From Mauremys mutica (Eukaryota > Chordata > Testudines > Geoemydidae), in contig NC_059081.1 in the NCBI RefSeq assembly GCF_020497125.1, forward strand, positions 13,728,105-13,792,104: a stretch of 64,000 bases of DNA, in the 5' to 3' direction. Positions 1-10,000 of the stretch are shown here, one piece after another (the stretch's first letter is position 1; every line of letters starts with the position of its first letter). The position numbers and the translations under genes were made by a program. The notes under the pieces are model-generated. The model ran no database searches and was not told where the DNA came from. It saw nothing but the letters and a program-made list of their open reading frames with translations.

Positions 1-991
1 TAAATTGGCATATGGTCTTTTTCCTGGTCGAGCAAATGGACTGGACCCCTAATCCACAGTGGGCCCCAATCTTTCAGGTAGGGTTGGAAGGACTGGCCTT
101 GCAGAATCCATGTTAGGGTTGAGGTTAATTCTGTTATACTTATTAGCATGTGCGTAGGTTCTTTTATTGTTTTAATGTGTTTTCTCTGCAATGCGTTATC
201 CCTTAAGAATAAAGTGGGTGTGCATAGGAAGTGCTGCATGGTAACTTATAACTATCGATGATCATTCTGTTATCAGTCTCTGAAGAAAAAACAAGCAGGT
301 GTCCTCGGCCAACCTGGCTGAGCTGGGAAATACACAGTGAAGGCAAGGAAGTGTGCAGCCTGGGAACACCTTAGTCAGAAGGGAGAGAGATGCAGGTCTC
401 CAACCAGAAAGGCAGTGCCTGGGGAACTGGAAGCTGGAGAGTGGATGCCTTTGCTGAATCACCGAGGAGACAGAGGTGCAGTTGCCCTGGATTGTGATTG
501 CCTATGATATGCAGGAGGTCAGACAAGATGGTCGTAATGGGCTCTCCTGACTTTAAAAATCTATGTAAAATATAGAACAAAAGATCCTCCTTCTCCTTTC
601 ACTTACACCCATTTACAGCAGTTTCACACTGGTGTAACTCGACTGAGTTCAGTGGAATTACTCTTCAAGGCTGGTGGTGTATGTGAGACAACAGGCCTTG
701 AATCTGTTGCTTGCTGCGGGATTGGAGGGAGGGCAGGGCAGATGTTGTGTTTATAATACTCCTCCTTGGTAATTGGGACAAATGGACATTTCTCAGTTAC
801 AATGATGGTGGGTTTGATTTTCTTTTAAAATTAGACTTTCAGGGCCAATCCACTACAGCTGTTAATTGACCTCGATTAAGTTAAAGCCGATTTACACCAG
901 CTGTGGACCTTCCCCTTTTTTAATGAAATGCACCTTTAAGGGGGATCAGTGTGATACCAATACGAGAAACTTTTCTTTTTGACTGGCTTAC
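1..991 (-). other. MARCO: MARCO intron 13 (partial)
   Basis: No exon is recognisable here. The stretch holds decayed dispersed-palindrome pieces: 600-665 carries the 'ttacacc ... ggtgtaa' arms around a 'gagttcagtgg' centre, and 880-905 a second half copy. Confidence 0.6.
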
Positions 992-1036
992 CTGCCTCTC
1001 CTTTCTGTCCTGGAAACCCTGGTGCACCCACTCTAC
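992..1036 (-). CDS. MARCO: MARCO exon 13: last collagen exon inside the window
   Basis: The 45 bases encode residues 330-344, five triplets ([15 protein letters not shown]). Acceptor TATTGTAG, donor GTAAGC. I see no further Gly-X-Y exon and no SRCR-like exon in positions 1-990, so the next exon is outside the window. Confidence 0.9.
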
Positions 1037-4000
1037 CTACAATACAATATTGGTGTTAGCATTAGTGATATTTGTACAAATCATTAAACATGCATCTCCC
1101 CTCCTCTCCACCAGCCCCCTGCCAGATTTGGCTTTCTGCCTTATTAACTTACCATTTAACCTGACTAACCTGCATCTCCCTTGTTTCCAGGAGCACCAGT
1201 TTGTCCTCTGTGGCCCATCTCTCCTTTCTCACCCACTTCACCTTTACTTCCTTGAAGACCTATTTAACAATACAATGAATGTGTGTGAATCAAAGGGTTG
1301 GAGTCAAATCTGCGTCTCTCTCCCATTGCTATAACAACATCAGCATCTGGCCCTGGGTCTGCATTTCTCGATCTGACGTTTTCAGTTGGTAATCAAGATA
1401 CTTATGACAGAATACAAAAGAATGCAACAAAATATTTCAGAAGTGATTGCAATCCTCTATTTCCCTTTTCTGTTCCAGCATTTTCCCAAGATTCCTTGAA
1501 TTTTTTAAGATCTGTTTTGGCATTTATGAGCCAGACCCTCAGCTGGTGCAAATCAGTGGAATTCTGTTAAATAAATGGAACCTACTGACGTACACCAGCC
1601 AAGCGGCAATGCTACATTTCCAAATGTTCTGTGTATAATCATCATTCTCTGCTCATATGTACCACTTCCCCTTGTTTCCACTCTCCACCCTGTCTTCGGT
1701 TCATTCTCCCTGTCCACATCTCAGATGCGGCTGATGAATACCAATGTAATGCAAGTTACACAGGCGAGAAACACTGCCTAATTCTTCTGTTTAACTTACA
1801 CAAAACTCTAGCTTATATGGGATATAAACCACTCAGAGGCAGGCTTTTCTATCACTCTAACCAACCAAAGCTGCACACGATTGTGCATTTAAATTGTATT
1901 GTATTAGTTTATACCATATAAATCCTTCTGTAAACAGCACTGCTATAATCAGGGATGTGCTGATAATTAAATACCTGCTTCTTTCATTACACGTACATAT
2001 CCTCAAAAGAGAATATAGGAGCCCATTACTCTGAGTCAGCATTTCTGGAGGACCACCCTCCTTGGTGCACTGGCATAGCAAGAAACAAAATGGCACCCCA
2101 CAAATAAGGCAAATAACCTCATTCATCCCATCCCTTTATAGACTGGTAACCCCCTGGTCAGAGATATCTGAATCTTTGTGGAAACAACTCATAGAGTAAT
2201 AATACATTTTACACCGTAAATGGAAAAGACTTAACTAGGAAGGCATGTGAAATTGTTATAACTGCATAGGTAAAAATAAGCAAATTGTCTTACCTGTAGG
2301 CCCCCTATCCCCTTTCATTCCTGGTTCACCTTTTGGACCAGTGAGGCCCCTGTCCCCTTTACTTCCATCTTCACCCGGTGGTCCTCTTAAACCTGGATGA
2401 AAAATACCAAACTTCTGATGCTTTGAACATCCCAGGAAAGACCCATTACACACACTACAAAATGCAATACCGATATAAGAGTCCAATTCTGCTCTTGTTG
2501 TAGATCCAGAGTGACTCCGAAGATCCCAATGCAGTTACTTTTGAAATAGATATCTGTCACCGAGGGCCAAATTTGGGCCTCTCTGTGTAAATTCAGTACT
2601 GTCCGCTGGATTCTATTCTCATTCACTGGTTTTACTTTGGTTTATTTCTGCTGACTTCAATGGAGTTATTCCTGATTTACACAGGTGTTGCTGAGAGCAA
2701 AATCCATAGTAGCAACACAGTGAAGGAAATGCATTACCTTGGTCTCCTTTTGTCCCGTTTGGTCCTTCTATTCCTGAAATCCCAATAAGTACATATTAAT
2801 AACAATGATTAATGGACATGAAAGGTAGATATTTTTGAGCCTAGACAATCCACGGGTATTGGGCCAGATTCTCAGTGGGCGTAAAGGACACAGTCACTCC
2901 ACTGACGTAACTGGAGCTATGCTAATTTACACTAGCTGCAAAACTGGTCCAACTGTCTATGACCCAAATCCTGCTGTCCTGGCTCAAAGGCTGAGGTCTG
3001 TGGGAATTTTTCCCTGAAAAGGCATTGAAACGTATAGGCAGCGAACTGCAGGATTTGGCCTGAAGTTGTACTTCATTGTTGTAAGTCATGCTGCACAGCC
3101 AGGAAGACACGGATGCTTGATGCTTAAAATGCTTGTTTGGCATAAACATAGACAAGCACCACGGATGGAGGAGGTGGGGGAGCAGCAGAGCGGACTTGCT
3201 GCCTTAGTAAGGGTCCCCACAGGCAGTCAGGCAGCAAGACCGCTCTGCTGCTCCCCCACCTTTACCTAGTGAGACTGGTGCAATTCCAGTGCAGAAAGGC
3301 TTGGGGTCCCCAAGCGGTGGGTAGCAATCTCCCTGCATGTCAGGAACATCTAACATCTAGGAGCCTTGGGGAGAAGGGAGGGATGAGGGAGAACCTGGTC
3401 AATCCATGGTTTGCCATGGTCCTAAACGGAGAACCAAGGCAGCGACCAGGGGACTACATCTGTTGTGAGTACAAAGCACAGCCTGAGGGATAATTCCTTC
3501 CCCAGCATGTACCATTTGGGCTGTGCAATAGCTCCAGGATTTAGTCCTAATGAAAGACCACATTCCGATCTCATTTACACTAGTGAAAAATTGGGAATAA
3601 ATCCATACACTTTAGTGGAGTTACTCCCAATTTATCCTAGTGTAAATGAGACTAGAATCTGGTTGGAAGACTGGGTCTCCAGGAACAGGACACACAGGAT
3701 AACTGGATCGTATGTTGATTACAACATACACATTTCAGTGTTCATCTTATAGAGCAATGGCTGATCAAATTATGTTGGCTCTATCAATAGGACTGTCATC
3801 TCTGACTGAGACAGAAAGTTAAGTTACCCTCCAGTTACAACTTATGACCCATAAAACACCAAGTAAATCACTCAGGTTGCTGCTGCGTGTCCTGGTTTTA
3901 CCAAAACTTTGTGTATTCAGTTATTTGCTTCGCTCTTCGTTTACTTTTGAGGAGGTGCTGCTACTAATCCTTTCTTACCTGCTTCTCCCTTGTCTCCCTT

Positions 4001-7000
4001 GGCACCTGGAGCTCCTACTCCTCCAGGTATCCCTAAAATATCAAAGGAAATATGTGGATTGAGCATTATGTAGGCTAACATTTGTACAGTGACTGTAAAG
4101 GTTAGTAACTCAGTACCTGGAGTTCCATCCTTTCCAGAGGAACCTTTTTCCCCTTTCTGAGCACCCCCAGGGCCAGAAAGACCTTCAGCACCCTTTTCTC
4201 CAGGATTACCTTGAAATTGAATTGGCAAAAAAATTAACATTGATTCTTTTGTGGAGACTGAAACCACAGCTCCCAAACAAGTAAACTAACTGCAAGACAC
4301 ACACAAAACCTGCATCTACAGAAGCTCACCACACCTATCTATTTGTTTTCTACAAGTGAATGGGGTGAAATGCAGGAAATATCACAGGGGTTATAAAGGA
4401 CATTCCTTGACAATGCACGGGATGTGTTCAGAGGTGGATTACAGTTTTGTGGGGCTCTGGGCCAGAGCAAGTGGCCTCTTCCCCATCATCCCCCCGCACT
4501 CCTGCCAAGGAGCAGGGTTGGGGTGCAGGGGCTTCCCCCCCCTCCCTGGCAGGACCACTGAGCGGGCAGAACAGATGTGCAGGATGCCCATTTTTCCAGG
4601 GGCCCCACTGGATATGTTCACATTCTCAGAGTTTGCAGTGGGAAGCATGTGCTTAAAAACCCTTTCAGGTTTAAAAACCAGTGGCCAAAATGTTCACATC
4701 TGAAGCGCTTAACGTTGGGTATCTCAATCCATATTTAGGCGCCAAAATCAAAGTGCCAATGGGAAGTCTGAGAATCAGGGCATTTTTATTTCTATTTGTT
4801 CTTATGATGCAAGGGAGGGTTCATTTCCACGACTTACCCTTCTCTCCTTTCTCCCCAGGAAATCCAATACCTAAAATACAAATACATCCACTTTTGTTCT
4901 CCTCTGCTTGTCTACATTGTTAAATATGTCCCCACCCCTCTCTGAGTTTTGTTATTTGCTTACCCTTTGACCCTGGTTCTCCTTTGCTTCCAGCTGGTCC
5001 TCGTAGACCCATGTCTCCCTTCTCACCTTTTCCTCCTAGAAGATGGATTTGACAGCATAATGAACAAGTGTAAATTAAAGGCTGTGGAGCAGGATTTGGC
5101 CATAACTAGGACCAGATCCGCAGATGGGTGTAAGCTGACATAGCTCCATTGAGTGCAATTGAATTATGCTAATTTACACCCAGTGAGAATCTGGTCTTGT
5201 GTATATTTCGGCATGTAACCAACAGGAGGAGTAAGCACTTGAAAACGTGAAATCCTTTTCACCTTGACTTCCTTTCTCCCCCCTGGCACCTGAATTGGAC
5301 AGAATAAAGCCTTCATTTCAGGCAGGCAGAGATAACTTGGCTCAGAAAAAAAGGTTGCAGTTGTAGACACTAGTTAGACACCAGTTTGAAGTATAAGTCT
5401 TGGGGAGATTGAGGAACAGACAGTCAATGTTAGAAAAGGGAAGATTTTCTCCTAAAGCACCACGTGAATTCATCTAGGAGAAGTAATCGTCACATCTGGG
5501 GAGTTTTAGGGCTTGATCCTGAGCATGTGCAAACCCCCCCCCTCAAGTCAGTGGGCCCAGTCCAACTCCCACTGAAGTCAATGGATGAATTTCCATTGTC
5601 TTCAATGGGAAATGCATGAGGACCTTATTCAGCTATTCTACTGCAAGAACAAGTGCCAGAATTTGGGGTGCAGTCCTATGAAAGGCTGAGGCCCATAGTG
5701 CGATGTGGGAGCTGCTCAGCACTTTGTAGGATCACACCTTATTCACATAGGAAAACTGACATGTTGTATTACTCATTGTGGACTAGATTGAGCCTGTAGT
5801 AAAAGGTGCTGTGAAACTACTCTGCAGTTGTGGCTCCCACCTGGTTCCCATCAGTTCCTCCCTGGTCCCATCCAGGTTCAAGAAGTAAGTTACTGATAAA
5901 GCTCTTGGTAAAATACAACTTACTTCTCCCACCATGTCTGCCCGGCTACCCTGGCTAATGAGCAGCAGCGGGGAGGGGAGACAGAGTTGAGATTCTACTA
6001 GCTCCCAGCTTCTCCCCACCCACTTGCTCAGAATGGGGAGTATCCAGAGAACAGGGACTACACTCTGCACCAAAGCCAGACTCCCAGCAGGCCATGCAAG
6101 GGGGTGTGGGAGGAGCTTGACTTCAATGGGACCACTGATGTGCATAAAATTATGCAGGGTAATTACGTCTTTGCAGGAGCGGGACCCAAATGACTTATTG
6201 AATAGGGTTCCAAAATCTAACTTCCGATTCTGTACAGAACAGGGGAAGGGAGGGGGAATGAGAGAGAGGGGAAGCTGTTCATTGCTCGAGTATTTACTTA
6301 CCTGGAGGACCAGGTTCTCCTTTGATTCCAAGTTGCCCTGAAATGGATATTTGATGTGTATTTTTAAACGGTCACCACTCAATCGTTGATTGAACAGTAT
6401 GTTAACAAATTTAGCTCTGAGTTGAAAATGTCAGCCTCCCAGACTAGATGATCATAATGGTCCCACTCCCTTCTGACCTTAAAGTCTATGAGTCTATGAG
6501 TTTATAAGACTAGAAGTCCTAGAGAGGCCTGAAAAAAGTCTGAGCAACATTATGTGGGTGTGCTGGTTTGGGGGACTGAGTACAGGCAGCCCACGCCCAT
6601 TTCAGCACAGGAAATAGAATCCAGCTGCAACAAAGTGGGACCATGAAGGGATATGCCAGCCTGGGCTCCATACTTCCACCCTACACACAATCCAGTTCTG
6701 AGGGCCAGATCTTCAGCTGGGACAGATCATCATAACTCCATTCATTTTTTGTGGCAGCCACTGTCTACTACTCTGTGTTTATACAATGAGGCCCTGTTCC
6801 TGGTTGCTCCTTAAGTATTATTATATTTTCGTAGCAGTGCCTATCTCTCACAGCGTGCTTTTCCTCGGTAGATTTCAAAGCACTGCACTTTGCAATCTTT
6901 AACGTATTTACCTTCACAACACTCCTGGGAGGCAGGACTGTCATCCCCATTTTACACGTGGGGAACTGAGGCACACGGAGGCTAAGTGACTTGCCCAAGA

Positions 7001-10000
7001 TCACACAGAAAGGCTGTAGCAGAGCAGAGAACTGACTCCAGGTCTCTCAAGTCCTAAGGCTAGTGCCCTAACCGCTGGACCATCCACAATAATAAGTCAA
7101 GTTAATGGAGCTACACCATTTACATGAGCTGAGGATCTGCCCCCCGCCCCTTCAATCTTAGGGAAGAAAGCTGGAGTTTCCCATAGGGACCACTGAATTG
7201 TGCATTTTCTATTTAAAGAGGCTTTGACTCTTGTATTGCTTGTACAGCCCTATCAGGCTTTCAGATTATGCACCAAATATGACAGTAAAAAAGATAAGGT
7301 GCAGCAGAGAGATACCTGCAGCCAGTGTGATATTGTTCATCCTCATCCATAAATGGTGGTTGCTGACCCTAATGGTGTTGATTTCCTCTTCTAAGCTTTC
7401 GATCAATGGTTCTTCACCTCTGGGGTTCTTTCTGTAAAAGCTTCTCTCCGGAAGAGTTTCATTGTAGAAGGGGCTGACCAGTTCCTCTGCTAAATGAGAG
7501 TCGTCTTCTCTTTGGAGTTTGCGTATTTCCTCCTGCATGTTAAACACTGGGAAAATGGAAGGCATCATGGAATACATTTTCTTAATCTCCTTCTATCATC
7601 CTGCTCTATAGAGCAATTCCTGTTGACTAGCCCTGAGTTCCTGTAAAACAGACACTTCTTTCTTGCAGGACAGGTAGGATGTGACCTGAAACCGGGACGT
7701 AGGTACTGGGCACAGCTCAGCCATGCCTCCGCTGCTAGTCTGGCTGCACTGGTGTTTGTACTCACGCTAGCTCAATGAGACTACATTGAGCAGGGCAATA
7801 CACCCCTAACTTATAGTGTAGACAGAGCCATTGGCTCTCATTGACTTACGTAGGCATTTTTAGTATGCCCTTCATTACTGTACCCAGGGGCCACATATGC
7901 CTGGATATGTGGCCAGATATGTAACATATCTAATGTGCACCTGGGGAAAACAACAGTTTCTAATAGAGGGAGCCTTCATTCTTAGAGTGCTCAGGATCAT
8001 TTACTGTGCTCCAAACGTTTCTCTGAGGAACTGAAGGAAAGTGTCCTTATCCTCTGCTCTTCATGGCACTCGTCCCTTACCACCCTGAAACAGAGATCAG
8101 CTTCCTGGCATGAGGAGAGCGCGTGCGTAAAACTCTCCCCACCCTGTAACCACACTCTTCCTGGGTGTACTCTTCCAGAACCAGCCCTGAGGGACAGACG
8201 GGCATAGCAATGGTGTATAGGAGTGATATTGATTGCTCTTGGATATTAGCGGGGTAATGCTGAAATAGTCTACCTAGCTGTCTATTGATAATGCACCAAT
8301 CATCACAGTATCTTAACTGGCTGAGCGAAGGGGGACTCTCCCAGGCAGAAAGAAAAGGTCTGAGACTGGTGGGAAGGAGGGGGAACTGAGGAACGGAGGA
8401 CACACAAAGCACTCTGGAATGTGGGACAATGGTACGGAGGAAGGGCACATGAGGGACTCGAAGAGCCCCCTGGCATATGGCAGAGAGGGAATGGGGGGCA
8501 CACAGAGCCCTTGCCATGGTGGGGACGAGGAGAATGAGGAACAATGGTATGGGGGCACACAGAGCCCCGGGCATGATGGGAGAATGGGGGACACTAGAGG
8601 GAGAGGGGGATGGGGAACCCACAGAGCCCCGGCATGGCAGAGAGGGGGGCTGGGGTTGCAGGGAGTTGCTGAAATAGAGGGCTGGAAGGGTGGCACACAG
8701 GAGCTTGCTGAGGCAGCGACTGGAGGGATGCACAGAGCCCCTGGTCTGGACAGTATGCTCAGCCTAGTGAAGCATGCAGCCCGCTAGGATGGCGCATTGC
8801 TAAAGCTCAGGCGCAAACATGTTGCCAACCATTACGAGCATCTTTGACTCTCAAGGGGTAATTATAGTAAATGGTTATTTACTGTAGCCTTAGGGTAATT
8901 ACCTTTAAGCGCCAATAGTCCCAGGCCTAGAGTTAGCGCCATTATGTAGATTGCCAGTGCAGTCCAGACACAGCACGCAGAAGGCTTCTTCTTGCTGTGC
9001 GGTTCTAAAGTCCAGCAGAAACAAGACAAACATCCTTTCAAATCGTGTTCACCGGGACATCCTCTGTTCATTTGCAGCACACACATTTCTTTGGCCAATT
9101 CTGTGCAAATAAAGTATCTGTACCATTCTTGAAACACGGGCCGTATCTACACTTGCAGGGGCATGTAGGGTACATGGAGCTGCTGGGAAAAGCAAGCTGT
9201 GTGCACACTACAGTGTGTAGCTACATGCCACATGGCACGGGGGAAGTAGCAGGAAAAGGGTCTGGCAGTGGGGAGCTCCTGGAGTCTTTCTCCGCCGCCT
9301 CCCCTTGCCAGAGCCTTTCCGCACTGCGACAGCCTTTCACAGTGGCGGGGCAAGGCTCTGACAACATAAGAACAGAAGCTCAGGAAGATTCCTGTAATAG
9401 AAGGCACTGTACACAAAGTTACAGCAGGAGCACTCTGTTGGTACTAAAAGGGGAGGCAGTCCTGTGAAAGGGCTTTCATTTTAGAAGCTACAGTATTAAA
9501 AAAATGAAATCGAACTTTCAAAGAATTGTTCTTCAAAAGTGCTATTCTGTCCCCATATGCAGACACTAAACGATCCAGAAGCACATGATCCTGTGAGCAA
9601 TTTATAAACTTTTAGTTAAACAAGAGTTTCATGCAGTGAGTGCTAGGATTGTACAGGCTGTAAGTCCAGGCAACTTAGAACATAAAAACGGCCCTGCTGG
9701 GTCAGACCAAAGGTCCATCTAGCCCAGTAACCTGTCTTCCGACTGTGGCCAATGGCAGGTGCCCTTAATTGAGTTTAGCGAAGTGTATGATGCTGAGTCA
9801 TAATGATTAAAAGGAGCATCATCTTCATTAATGTTACAAGAGAATTGTTTTGAGTCAGCAACAGTGTTTTTATATTCACCTGCAATTCATAAATGTACAT
9901 TTTTGGTTAGCTTTTGGTGATTCGAATCTCTGAAATATTTTAGGCATTGAAATTTTACACAATGGAAATGTATTTAGTTTATTTAAAAACCACTGGAAGA

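Noticed and set aside
2035..2060. Possible extra collagen exon ('ggaggaccaccctcc')
   Set aside because: Read on the minus strand it does not give Gly-X-Y in phase 1, and no acceptor/donor pair is placed correctly.
4440..4620. Possible collagen exon in the G/C-rich part of intron 7
   Set aside because: The glycine-rich reading has no triplet pattern. The sequence looks like a GC-rich repeat remnant ('gtggggctctgggccagagc').
5783..6382. 199-codon frame on the minus strand overlapping MARCO exon 4
   Set aside because: Only the 36-base exon 4 is coding. The rest is intron 4 with no homology and no Gly-X-Y pattern.
8077..8733. 218-codon frame on the minus strand, Pro/Ser/Leu-rich
   Set aside because: It runs through the minisatellite-like block, and three overlapping frames of similar composition occur there. 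No domain or splice support.
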